A stretch of 14,710 bases of DNA from Trebonia sp. (GTDB lineage Bacteria > Actinomycetota > Actinomycetes > Streptosporangiales > Streptosporangiaceae): the NCBI GenBank assembly GCA_030038035.1, contig JASHPP010000680.1, forward strand, positions 1 to 14,710. Direction: 5' to 3'. Below, in pieces: positions 1 through 6,841 of the stretch. The translations under genes and the position numbers were made by a program. The number at the start of each line of letters is the position of its first letter. Positions within the stretch are counted from its first letter, which is position 1. Below the pieces are notes generated by a model. That model ran no database searches, had not been told where the DNA came from, and saw only the letters and a program-made list of their open reading frames with translations.

Positions 1-42
1 GTACTGCTTGGTCAGCTCGCTGGTCTGGATCGCAGGTTTCAT
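1..42 (-). CDS. ABC transporter ATP-binding protein, first 14 codons only
   Basis: Only the N-terminus is in the window; the gene runs off the left edge. The visible residues MKPAIQTSELTKQY look like the start of an ABC-transporter ATPase, where a short beta strand with the pattern 'sLtKrYG' precedes the A-loop. The ATG at 42-40 overlaps the TGA of the GntR gene (39-41), so the two are translationally coupled. YtrA-type GntR repressors are commonly followed by the ABC transporter they control, which supports the call. No Walker motif can be checked here. Confidence 0.6.
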   Translation of the reverse strand, partial: MKPAIQTSELTKQY

Positions 43-431
43 GCGATGTCCTCCGCATCAGCCGCCTGCAGCGTGACCCGTAGCAGCGACTCGATCGCGT
101 CGTCGTCAAGACCCGCGGCCCGTGCCTCGCGCACCCACGCCGCCAGCGTGCGGCCGAGCCGCGTGTGCGTGCCGGGCGGGGGACCCGGCGGCCGGCCGCG
201 CACGAACGTGCCCTGCCCGGCCCGCGCCTCGACCAGGCCCTCCCGCTCCAGGTCGCGGTAGGCCTTCAGCACCGTGTTGGGGTTGACCGCCGCCGCCGCG
301 ACCACCTCCCGCACGCTCGGGAGCTGATCGCCCACGTCGAGCACCCCCATCCGCAGCGCCTGCCGCACCTGCTGCACGATCTGCCGGTAGGGCGGCACTC
401 CGGACCGCCCGTCCACGCGGAATCGGATCAC
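39..431 (-). CDS. GntR family transcriptional regulator, YtrA subfamily
   Basis: This 130-residue protein has the GntR winged helix at residues 1-75, with the typical pattern VPPYRQIVQQVRQALRMG, then LPSVREVVAAAAVNPNTVLKAY and a wing ending GLVEARAGQGTFV. Only about 50 residues follow, too short for the FadR, HutC or MocR effector domains; this short tail defines the YtrA subfamily. Such proteins are usually repressors of an adjoining ABC-transporter operon, and the first codons of an ABC ATPase overlap the stop codon here. I chose the GTG at 431-429 because GGAG lies at 442-439, seven bases upstream, and a good promoter precedes it. The 14-bp palindrome over the -10 box suggests self-repression. 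The effector is unknown. Confidence 0.9.
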   Translation of the reverse strand: MIRFRVDGRSGVPPYRQIVQQVRQALRMGVLDVGDQLPSVREVVAAAAVNPNTVLKAYRDLEREGLVEARAGQGTFVRGRPPGPPPGTHTRLGRTLAAWVREARAAGLDDDAIESLLRVTLQAADAEDIA

Positions 432-440
432 GCCAACGCT

Positions 441-472
441 CCATAGTGTCTTAGGATGCTAAGACACTATGG
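441..472. promoter_or_regulatory. Perfect 14-bp inverted repeat, probable GntR operator
   Basis: The arms CCATAGTGTCTTAG (441-454) and CTAAGACACTATGG (459-472) are exact reverse complements separated by GATG. The site covers the -10 box and the likely transcription start of the GntR operon and ends ten bases before its start codon. YtrA-type repressors bind such symmetric sites, so self-regulation is the simplest reading. A terminator for lanB is less likely because the stem is not GC-rich and no T-run follows. Confidence 0.65.
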
Positions 473-2815
473 CACTTCTCAATCCGCGTCAAACGATCCA
501 AGGATCCATGCCTGCGGCAGCCGATGATCTCGTTCATCGCATCAGGTGTCGTGAACAGCTTGGCGCTCTCCCACGCCGAGTCGGCGGCCAGCGGCAGCTG
601 GCCGTGCTCGGCACCTGAGACGGGGACCAGGCGCTCGGGCATCTCGGTCGGGGCGAGAGCGCCGCGCCGGGTGAGCGGGAGGGCGATCTCGTGCGCGTGG
701 CCGCCGATCCAGCCGTAGTCTCCCGGCTCGCGTTCCCGGGTCATGATCGCGGGCTTGTCGTCGTCCACGCGCTCGCGCAGGCACAGCGCGTGGAGCGGCT
801 CGTCCAGGTCCAGGCGCAGCGTCAGGTCGCCGTTGTGCAGTTGGACGGTGGCCGGGCAGCCGGTGCGCTCGCGCCAGGCGGCGAGGGACCGGCGCCAGTC
901 GGCAAGCTCCGCGTGCGCAGGCGGGAGGACGCCGGCGGTCAGCCGCCACTGCTCGGGGCTGAGGACCGACCGCCGGTACCGCACCGCCGGGAGGTGCGGC
1001 AGCCTCCGGAACGGACCCCAGTCGAACGCGAGGTAGTCCGCAACGAAGGCACGGGGCAGGTGGGCGAGGAAGCGGCCGAGCGCCGGCATCTGCTTTTCCA
1101 GGTCCAGGGGGTGGAAGACCTGCGGCTCGATCACCTGGCCGGTTTCCCGGTGGACCAGGTGCAGCCCGCGAAGCGTTGCCGTGACCGCGAGATCGTCCGG
1201 TCCGAGCAGCGTGTGCCCGCTGCCCGGATGCTCGCCGAGCGACAGTAGGTCGGGCAGGTAGGCCGGGATGCGCCCGACGTTCTGGCCGCGGATGAACAGC
1301 GGCGGCATCGACAGCTGGACCGGGCGTGCGCCGTCATGGACGGCAGGCGCGCTGCGGTAGACGTGCTCCAGGCCCGATCCGGCGGCAAGCGCGGAGAAGC
1401 GGCTGGTGAGGGTGCCGGCGGCGCGGGCCGGGGAGATATGCAGGGTGTACCGGCCCGCGTCCAGGTCCGCCGTGCTCGCGGCCTGGACCCGGGCGGCGAT
1501 CTCCACGTGCGCGGGGACGAGCCGGGGGTCGAACAGGCTGCCCGTCATCGTGTCGATCAGGTCGTTGGTCAGCGTGACTTCGCTCTCGCCCGTGATCAGC
1601 TGGGCCAGGTGCGCGTTCCGGGCTGCGTCCCGCTCGGGCGGCAGCGGCAGGATGCTAGTCGGGTACCCGGCCGGGTAGCCCAGGCCGATCGCGGGGTTGA
1701 TCACGTCGAGCAGCGGCACGAGGGTCGCAGCCCCGAACCGCTCGACGAAGCGCCGGTGGTAGTCCTCCCAGACCGGGGAGCCTCCCGGGTTGGGGCTGAG
1801 CCGGACCAGCGCGCTCGCCGCCGCGGCCATCTCGCAGCGGACCGGCTCCGGGAGCGTCACCTCGGCATCCAGCCCTAGGTCAAGGCACAACGGCGTGCGG
1901 CCCTCCGCGGAGATCTCCGTGACCGCCATGCTCAGGCGCTCGCGCATCGCCGCCTGGTGTCCCGGCTCGGCAGCGTTATGAGCGGCCAGATCGCGGTGCA
2001 GCGCCTCCAACTGTTCCAGCAAGCCCGCCGTCTCAGGGATCTCATGCGCCCCGGCGACGCGCAGCTCGGCAGTGACGTGTCCCAGGGCGTCCGTCGTCGT
2101 CATTGCAGGGCGCAGGCTGGTGATCAGGAAACCCAGCCGGACCAGCTCGGCCAGCATCCGGATGCCCTTATCCCCCGAGCCCGGGAACGCCGAGGACAAC
2201 AGGTCAGCCAGCACGCTGACCTGGACGGGGGCCTGACTGGCATCCCAGACGGCCCGCACCGCCGGCGAGTCCCGGATGACCTGCCAGTCCGGGCCGGCGG
2301 GCACCTCCCACCTCCCGGCGTGCAGCACCGCCAGCGACGAGAACACGACGCTCAGGCGGCCGGCAAGCGGCTCGCACGCCTCGCAGCGCTCGATGACCGA
2401 CAGCAGCCACGCCGCGTCGCACCGCGCCGCCGCCCGGTGCGTCTCCCCGAACCGCGCCCATGCTGGGCCGCCGAACCTCACCCCGGCCACGCCGGCGAAC
2501 AGCCCGAACGGAGTCGGACGTCCCCGCCCGCAACTGGTACCGTGCCAGGGCAACGGCGGCCGACCGAACCTGCCTCTCCGGAACGCCCCGGCCGCCCGCG
2601 ATGCGGTCCGCCCGTAGTGCCACCGAAGGACTCGCGCATGACACAGCCTCGCGCAGCAGCGGGTCCTCCCACACCTTCACCAGCCACATCCGAAGCTCCT
2701 CGGCGTCGGCCGGGTCGGGCCAGGGCACAAAGGCCGAGTCCAGCGACCGGGCGGCGGCGCGCAGCAAGAGGACATCACTGGCCTGATAGACCACTTGATC
2801 GTGGACCTGAGCCAC
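451..2815 (-). pseudogene. lanB: Lantibiotic dehydratase (LanB), frameshifted and lacking the C-terminal elimination domain
   Basis: LanB enzymes glutamylate Ser/Thr of a lanthipeptide precursor using Glu-tRNA and then eliminate glutamate to give dehydroamino acids. The 5' part (2815 to about 2526) encodes the usual N-terminus (VLLLRAAARSLDS, then WPDPADAEELRMWL, SPSVALRADRI, ALARYQLRAG). The hallmark RPTPFGLFAGVAG follows in another frame; removing one base from the C4 run at 2522-2525 joins the two as LRAGRPTPFG. The long frame continues through the glutamylation domain (LPRAFVADYLAFDWGPFRRL). The elimination domain (SpaB_C) is cut after its first strand (SAKLFTTPDAMNEIIG); the last residues come from the GntR promoter. 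The restored length is about 787 residues against roughly 1000 for a full LanB. The GTG start at 2815 has GAGGAGG five bases upstream. With glutamate elimination missing, activity is unlikely unless a separate elimination protein exists elsewhere. Confidence 0.85.
464..492 (-). promoter_or_regulatory. Promoter of the GntR-ABC operon
   Basis: On the minus strand TTGACG (492-487) and TAGTGT (469-464) are separated by exactly 17 bases, a good housekeeping-type promoter. Transcription would begin near 457. The -10 box lies inside the left part of the perfect inverted repeat, so a bound repressor would block RNA polymerase. The promoter also lies within the last codons of the truncated lanB reading frame. 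Confidence 0.65.
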
Positions 2816-2820
2816 CTCTA

Positions 2821-2827
2821 CCTCCTC
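2821..2827 (-). promoter_or_regulatory. Ribosome binding site deciding the lanB start
   Basis: GAGGAGG on the minus strand lies five bases before the GTG at 2815-2813. It fixes the start of lanB well inside a longer open frame that has no comparable site, and places the start 32 bases after the hairpin that follows the precursor gene. Confidence 0.7.
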
Positions 2828-2846
2828 GTGAATCACCGGGCGATCA

Positions 2847-2880
2847 GCGGGGGCCGGGATTCGGTGCTCCCGGCCCCCGC
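2847..2880 (-). terminator. Strong hairpin between precursor gene and lanB (attenuator or processing element)
   Basis: The arms GCGGGGGCCGGGA (2847-2859) and TCCCGGCCCCCGC (2868-2880) are perfect reverse complements around an 8-base loop. No T-run follows, so it may terminate only partly. Lanthipeptide operons often carry such a hairpin directly after the precursor gene, so that much precursor message and little enzyme message is made; the position here fits that exactly. Confidence 0.7.
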
Positions 2881-2894
2881 CACACATGAGGGCG

Positions 2895-3050
2895 CTACGA
2901 AGCGCTCGTGCAGGACGAGGCACAGGCGGGCGTGCACCCGTCGCTGGTGTCGCACCTGCGCGGCGCGTTGGCGGCAGCGGTGTCGATGACCAGCACCGCG
3001 CCGAGGTCGAACGGGTCGTTGTGGGTTCCGGTCGGGTTAGCCGTGTGCAT
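2895..3050 (-). CDS. lanA: FxLD family lanthipeptide precursor peptide
   Basis: This 51-residue peptide begins MHTANPTGTHNDPFDLGAVLV. PFDLG corresponds to the FxLD leader motif that gives the family its name (the usual Asp is Gly here) and is followed by the VxVID-type leader stretch. The core CDTSDGCTPACASSCTSAS (33-51) holds four Cys (33, 39, 43, 47) and Ser/Thr at 35, 36, 40, 45, 46, 48, 49 and 51, enough for several lanthionine rings. CDTSDGC...C is characteristic of FxLD cores. AAAGGA lies about eight bases before the ATG. A strong hairpin and lanB follow, as in class I lanthipeptide operons. Because the only dehydratase in view is broken and no LanC or FxLD-type methyltransferase is seen, the peptide is probably no longer matured here. 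Confidence 0.85.
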   Translation of the reverse strand: MHTANPTGTHNDPFDLGAVLVIDTAAANAPRRCDTSDGCTPACASSCTSAS

Positions 3051-3137
3051 GACGTGATTCCTTTCCATCGGGATTGCCTGGTGGTGAACTCCGACCAGGC
3101 GCGCACGGTGGCGCGCGGGGCCGCTGGCTGGGCCTGT

Positions 3138-3683
3138 TCATGAAGGTGCCCTGGTGCCGACGGCGACCGCCCACACGACCTTGCCCCCGCCGTCGTAGCC
3201 GAAGTGGCCCCAGCGGTCGCTGAGGGCCTCGACCAGCAGCAACCCGCGCCCGCTCTCGGCGTCCGCGCCGGGATCGGCCCGCGCCGGGGACAGCGGGCTG
3301 GCATCCCAGACGAAGACCACGACCTGTCGCAGGTCGGAGACCAGCCACATCCGCACGGCGTCCCGCCCCATCGCGCGGGAGGCCCGTACCCCATTGGTGA
3401 CCAGCTCAGAGACCAGGAGTTCTGTGTCGTCGCTGAGTGCGGCAAGGCCCCATTCCCGCAGGACGAGGCGGGCGTGCAGCCGGGCGGAGGGTACTGCGCC
3501 CGCAAGCGCGCCGAGTTCGAGGAAGGTCCGCCACGGCCACTGCACGGCGAACGGCGCGGACTGCGCCGCGTCCGCTCTGGTGGCCGAGGGTCGGTGGTGA
3601 AGGCTGGAGGCTGCGTGGTCAGCGGCAAGACGAGGATGCCCGCCCGCATGCTGTTTTTCGGTGGTCGTCGCCTTGCGCTGCAT
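3138..3683 (-). CDS. ATP-binding protein of the anti-sigma/RsbW-like HATPase_c_2 type
   Basis: This 181-residue protein has a GHKL-type ATPase fold. The N-box is DDTELLVSELVTNGVRAS and the G-boxes are VWDASPL and ESGRGLLLVEAL, with the closing strand DRWGHFGY. The first 60 residues are polar and variable, as in many actinomycete members. Proteins of this kind act as anti-sigma factor kinases or partner XRE regulators; the target is unknown. The ATG at 3683 has AGGGGA eight bases upstream. It lies 58 bases after the 127-residue gene and 87 bases before the lanthipeptide precursor, in one direction, so co-transcription is possible. A role in controlling the lanthipeptide locus is inference from position. 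Confidence 0.85.
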   Translation of the reverse strand: MQRKATTTEKQHAGGHPRLAADHAASSLHHRPSATRADAAQSAPFAVQWPWRTFLELGALAGAVPSARLHARLVLREWGLAALSDDTELLVSELVTNGVRASRAMGRDAVRMWLVSDLRQVVVFVWDASPLSPARADPGADAESGRGLLLVEALSDRWGHFGYDGGGKVVWAVAVGTRAPS

Positions 3684-3741
3684 GATCGTGTCCCCTACTG
3701 AATTCCGTATGCCTCGCAGGCCCGCTTGGTTATCGCAGGCC

Positions 3742-4125
3742 CTACCATTGCGAGCGGGCGGCGAAGGCGCTCACCGACGCCCACATCTGCTCCTCCCACC
3801 GGACTTTGGCCTCCAGGGCTCCCGGGGAGTCGGCGCGCAGCGTGCACAGCCCGTCGGTGGAGCGAGCGACCAGTTCCTCGCCTTCGCGGCTGAACCGCCA
3901 GCCCGGCCAGCGCTGGTGAGCGCCGTTCAGGTCAACGGGCCTGGCGTCGATCGCGGCGCTTATCCGCTGGACGACGCGGGTCACGGTGTCGTGCTCGGCC
4001 GGTTCCAGTACTCGGGAATTCAGCAGGTGGCGGGCAGCCTTGCGGGCCGCCGCGAGCTGGCCGTAGGTCAGGTCATTCGTGTCGGCCGTGCACGCCTCCG
4101 GCAGTGCTCCGGTCGTGCCGCTCAT
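3742..4125 (-). CDS. Conserved-looking hypothetical protein, 127 residues
   Basis: I do not recognise a named family. The N-terminal half is helical and charged (YGQLAAARKAARHLLN...). Positions 70-110 contain WPGWRFSREGEELVARSTDGLCTLRADSPGALEAKVRWEE, where the alternation GWRF...ELVARS...LRA suggests a small beta sheet followed by a helix. There is no signal peptide or membrane segment. The ATG at 4125-4123 overlaps the TGA of the alpha-CTD-like gene (ATGA), so the two are translationally coupled and probably work together. Small proteins of this build occur near XRE and HATPase genes in actinomycetes, which fits the neighbours. Confidence 0.7.
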   Translation of the reverse strand: MSGTTGALPEACTADTNDLTYGQLAAARKAARHLLNSRVLEPAEHDTVTRVVQRISAAIDARPVDLNGAHQRWPGWRFSREGEELVARSTDGLCTLRADSPGALEAKVRWEEQMWASVSAFAARSQW

Positions 4126-4442
4126 CTTGCGTCTCCATCACGGAAGGGTGGCCGCTGCTGATGCCCGGCGAGGTTCAGCCCGGCGAGGACCAGGGCGGCC
4201 TCGATCTCGGAGACCCGGCGAGGGCCGACGCCCCGGATCTTGCGGAGCTGGCGTCGGGTGTACAGGTCCATCACGTCGCCGACGGTGCGAGGTTCGGCGA
4301 ACGGCGCGTCGTAGGCGCGGGTCAGCGGGTTGAAGCTATTCAGCGACAGCACCGTCAGCAGGCACTCGACCGGGCATTCAGGGGTGACCGCCCCGTGGTG
4401 AGGAACCTTACCGCGGGGTATGGTCAACAGCCGCTCAGCCAT
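4122..4442 (-). CDS. Orphan protein with an RNA polymerase alpha-CTD-like helix-hairpin-helix domain
   Basis: This 106-residue protein ends in a domain (about residues 38-95) that reads PLTRAYDAPFAEPRTVGDVMDLYTRRQL, then KIRGVGPRRVSEIEAALVLAGLNL when continued. This matches the alpha-subunit C-terminal domain, with TVGDL, IRGIGxxxxxEI and GLxL landmarks; the helix-hairpin-helix is used for DNA or protein contact. The alpha N-terminal assembly domain is absent. I chose the ATG at 4442 because it lies in the stop region of the upstream gene (8-base overlap) and skips a low-complexity Arg/Ser stretch. It could recruit or sequester RNA polymerase or a regulator, but that is inference from the fold alone. 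Confidence 0.7.
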   Translation of the reverse strand: MAERLLTIPRGKVPHHGAVTPECPVECLLTVLSLNSFNPLTRAYDAPFAEPRTVGDVMDLYTRRQLRKIRGVGPRRVSEIEAALVLAGLNLAGHQQRPPFRDGDAR

Positions 4443-4701
4443 GCCCCACCCCCGTGCCTCGATCGGGCGCAAAAGCGACATCGCCCGCGTGACCGGCATC
4501 TGGTTCCTTCTCGGGGCCAGTCGTGCCGGCTTCCGCCGGGACCGTGTCGTCCTCGTCTTCCGCGAGCCCGAGTTGCTGCGGGACCTTCGGGCCGGTCGCC
4601 GGTTCCTCGGGCTGTGCGCTGCGGAGGGCGGCGACACGAGCCACGTCCAGGGCAGCTTCATGAAGCTGCGCCACTGCGCGGGCTACCTGCGTGCTTGCCA
4701 T
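4435..4701 (-). CDS. Hypothetical acidic protein, 88 residues
   Basis: No family is recognised. Residues 1-30 (STQVARAVAQLHEAALDVAR) form a likely amphipathic helix; the rest is rich in Glu, Asp, Pro, Gly and Ala and probably disordered. A TTG two codons upstream is an alternative start; neither start has a clear ribosome site. The gene overlaps the alpha-CTD-like gene by 8 bases, and that coupling is the main reason for accepting it. Its start faces the XRE-TPR regulator across a 151-base divergent intergenic region in which I see no convincing promoter pair. Confidence 0.5.
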   Translation of the reverse strand: MASTQVARAVAQLHEAALDVARVAALRSAQPEEPATGPKVPQQLGLAEDEDDTVPAEAGTTGPEKEPDAGHAGDVAFAPDRGTGVGHG

Positions 4702-4852
4702 GACCAACAGGGAATCTCAGCCCCGGCGCGCACGGGAGAGCGTGAAAGAGGGACGGATGTGCGGGCAGGGTGTGTGAATCAGCCTGGACCGCGCAAGCAG
4801 CGCGTGGCAGTGTCAAACTGACCGTGTCCGCACAGGTAGAAGGAGCAGGCAC

Positions 4853-6244
4853 GTGCCGCGAGTGCTGAAGGAGGAGAACCTGCGGCTACGGTCCCTGCTG
4901 GACGAGGCTGCAATGTCCAACAAGGGCCTGGCGCGCAGGGTCGTTGACCTCGCCGCGACCCGGGGGCTGACCGGCGTGCGGTGCGACCACACGTCAGTCC
5001 TGCGATGGCTGGCGGGCGAACAACCGCGCCCGCCCGTCCCCGAGCTGGCCGCCGAAGCCCTGAGCAATGCCCTCGGCCGGAAGGTCTCTGAAACCGAGCT
5101 GGGCATGACGCCCAGCAACCTACCCGGCGACCTCGGCCTGCAGCTCCCGACCGGCTGGACGGAAACCATAGCCACCTCAACCGCCCTTTGGAGGGCCGAC
5201 GTGCAGCGAAGGCGATTCCTGGTCAACGCGGTTTTCACCTCTGCCGCGCTGCCCGCCTCCGCGCTGCGCTGGCTCACCAGCCCGCCTGCCGCCGCGCCCT
5301 CCGCCTCCGGCACGCGCATGGTGGGGCGCGCCGACATCGACGCGATCCGCGAGCTAACCCACTCCTACCGGGAGATGGACAACCGGCTCGGCGGGGGCAA
5401 GCTCCGCACCTCGATCGTGTCCTACCTGGACGATCACGTCTCGCGCCTGCTCACCGGCGGCAGCTACCGGGAAGAGACCGGCCGGCAGCTCGCCGCCGCG
5501 TGCGGCGAGCTGTCCCAGCTCGCCGGCTGGGTCGCCTACGACAGCAATGAGCACGGCCTGGCGCAGCGCTACCTTACCCAGGCATTGGCCTACGCGCGGC
5601 ACGCCGACGATCATGCACTCGCGGCGGAGATCCTCGCCGCCCAGGCGCACCAGGCGCTCTACCTGGCCCGGCCGGATGAGGCGGTCGACCTCGCACGGGC
5701 CGCCCAGGCCGCAGCGGTCCGCGACGGGTCGGCGACCCTGCTCACCGAGTGTCTGGTCATGGAAGCCCACGGCCACGCGGCCCGCAACGACGCCAGTGCC
5801 TGCGGTGCCGCCCTCGCCAGGGCCGAGCAGACCTTCGACCGCGCCGCCCGCGAGGACGACCCGGCATGGCTGTCCTACTTCGACGAGGCGTACCTGGCCG
5901 CCCGGATGGCGCAGTGCTTCCGCGACCTCGGCGAGGCGGGCCACGCCGCCCGGTACGCGCGCCGTTCGCTGGACATGGACGGCCGCTACGTGCGCGGCCG
6001 TGCTTTCAACCTCTCCCTGCTCGCGACCGCCTACGCCGTCCAGGGCGAGCCCGTGCAAGCGTCGGCTGTCGGGCGGCAGGCACTGGACCTGACCGTCCGC
6101 CTCACCTCAGCCCGCAGCGTCCGCTACGTCCGTGACCTCGTGCGGACCCTCCGCCCCCGGTCCGACGTCCCGGCGGTCCGGGACTTCACGGCGGAGGTAC
6201 GCGAGCGGCTGCCCGCCGCAGCAGGGCGTGCTGCACCCCGATGA
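4853..6244 (+). CDS. Helix-turn-helix (XRE-like) regulator with C-terminal TPR-like repeats
   Basis: This 463-residue protein has an N-terminal DNA-binding part (residues 5-75: LRSLLDEAAMSNKGLARRVV, then HTSVLRWLAGEQPRP), the form common in Streptomyces-type regulators where the helix-turn-helix is followed by an invariant 'RWL.G..P' segment. Residues 115-145 form a hydrophobic link. From about 160 to 440 the protein is a run of paired helices of 34-40 residues with AxxYxxxAxxLA patterns, as in TPR domains. Such proteins are often pleiotropic regulators of development and secondary metabolism. The GTG at 4853 has AGAAGGAG eight bases upstream. It is divergent from the alpha-CTD/HATPase genes and may control them. 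Its last 59 bases overlap the NUDIX gene on the other strand. Confidence 0.85.
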   Translation: MPRVLKEENLRLRSLLDEAAMSNKGLARRVVDLAATRGLTGVRCDHTSVLRWLAGEQPRPPVPELAAEALSNALGRKVSETELGMTPSNLPGDLGLQLPTGWTETIATSTALWRADVQRRRFLVNAVFTSAALPASALRWLTSPPAAAPSASGTRMVGRADIDAIRELTHSYREMDNRLGGGKLRTSIVSYLDDHVSRLLTGGSYREETGRQLAAACGELSQLAGWVAYDSNEHGLAQRYLTQALAYARHADDHALAAEILAAQAHQALYLARPDEAVDLARAAQAAAVRDGSATLLTECLVMEAHGHAARNDASACGAALARAEQTFDRAAREDDPAWLSYFDEAYLAARMAQCFRDLGEAGHAARYARRSLDMDGRYVRGRAFNLSLLATAYAVQGEPVQASAVGRQALDLTVRLTSARSVRYVRDLVRTLRPRSDVPAVRDFTAEVRERLPAAAGRAAPR

Positions 6245-6746
6245 TGGTGATCGCGCCCAGGATGTCGCCCTTGGCGATCATCGCGGGGGTCTCGTCAACC
6301 GGCACCCAGGCGACCTCGGCCGTCTCGTCCGTCTCCGGCTCCCCGACCTGCTCGGCCCCGTGCGCCAGGTACAAGTCCTGCGGGTAGTCGGCGTTGCCGA
6401 TAACCGGCTGGCTGGACATGACGAACTCGATGCCGCGCGGGCGCCAGCCGGTCTCCTCCTCCACCTCCCGGGCAGCTGCGGCGGCAGGGTCCTCGCCGTC
6501 GTCCACGTAGCCGCCCGGCAGTTCCCACACCCAGCGGTCCACGATGAACCGGTGCCTGCGCATCATCAGCACCCGCTCGCCCGCGTCGTCCAGCACCACC
6601 GTCATCGCGCAGCGCCGCATACGGAAGACGTACTGCGTGAACCGGACGTGATTCGGAAGCTCGACATCGGCCAGGCTCACGCGGATGTGAGGGGTGTCGT
6701 CCACCAGCCGCTCGGCGTGGATCACCCACTTGTGCGGGTCAGTCAC
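6186..6746 (-). CDS. NUDIX hydrolase, ADP-ribose pyrophosphatase-like
   Basis: This 186-residue protein hydrolyses a nucleoside diphosphate linked to another group; the exact substrate is unknown. The complete NUDIX box is visible: GYVDDGE followed by seven residues and REVEEETGW (GX5EX7REUXEEXGU). The preceding strands VYRxxR and WVWELPGG, and the E-P-E-T-DETAEVAWVP segment after the box, fit the ADP-ribose pyrophosphatase group. The longer frame begins at 6821, but I chose GTG at 6746 because a promoter (TTGCCT, 16 bases, TAGTGT) ends seven bases before it, giving a leaderless message, and because the extra 25 residues are not domain-like. The 3' end overlaps the XRE-TPR gene by 59 bases. 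Confidence 0.85.
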   Translation of the reverse strand: MTDPHKWVIHAERLVDDTPHIRVSLADVELPNHVRFTQYVFRMRRCAMTVVLDDAGERVLMMRRHRFIVDRWVWELPGGYVDDGEDPAAAAAREVEEETGWRPRGIEFVMSSQPVIGNADYPQDLYLAHGAEQVGEPETDETAEVAWVPVDETPAMIAKGDILGAITIIGVQHALLRRAAARVPPP

Positions 6747-6753
6747 GTACGCG

Positions 6754-6781
6754 ACACTACCGGCCCGCCAAGCCCAGGCAA
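6754..6781 (-). promoter_or_regulatory. Probable promoter of the NUDIX gene, leaderless type
   Basis: On the minus strand TTGCCT (6781-6776) and TAGTGT (6759-6754) are 16 bases apart. The -10 box ends seven bases before the GTG start, so the message would begin at or next to the start codon. No ribosome site is present, which fits a leaderless gene, a common arrangement in actinomycetes. Confidence 0.5.
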
Positions 6782-6841
6782 CACCGCCGACCCCGGCGGA
6801 CCTGGGCCTTGCCACCCGCACCAGGTCCAGCCACCAGGCAA

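Noticed and set aside
1957..2889. A 310-codon plus-strand open frame antisense to lanB
   Set aside because: Its composition (Arg, Gln, Pro) is that of a third-position GC shadow, and lanB has clear family motifs on the other strand.
3099..3116. GCGCGC-N6-GCGCGC palindrome before lanA
   Set aside because: A 6-bp GC-only stem is common in DNA of this composition and has no other support.
2204..3649. A 481-codon open frame on the minus strand
   Set aside because: It is a chain of an out-of-frame HATPase shadow, intergenic DNA and the true lanB N-terminus. Only the part from 2815 to about 2526 is real coding sequence; no single protein family spans it.
4788..4816. TTGACA at 4816-4811 on the minus strand as a promoter for the 4435-4701 gene
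   Set aside because: No acceptable -10 hexamer lies 16-18 bases downstream (the sequence there is CGCGGT), so it is not called.
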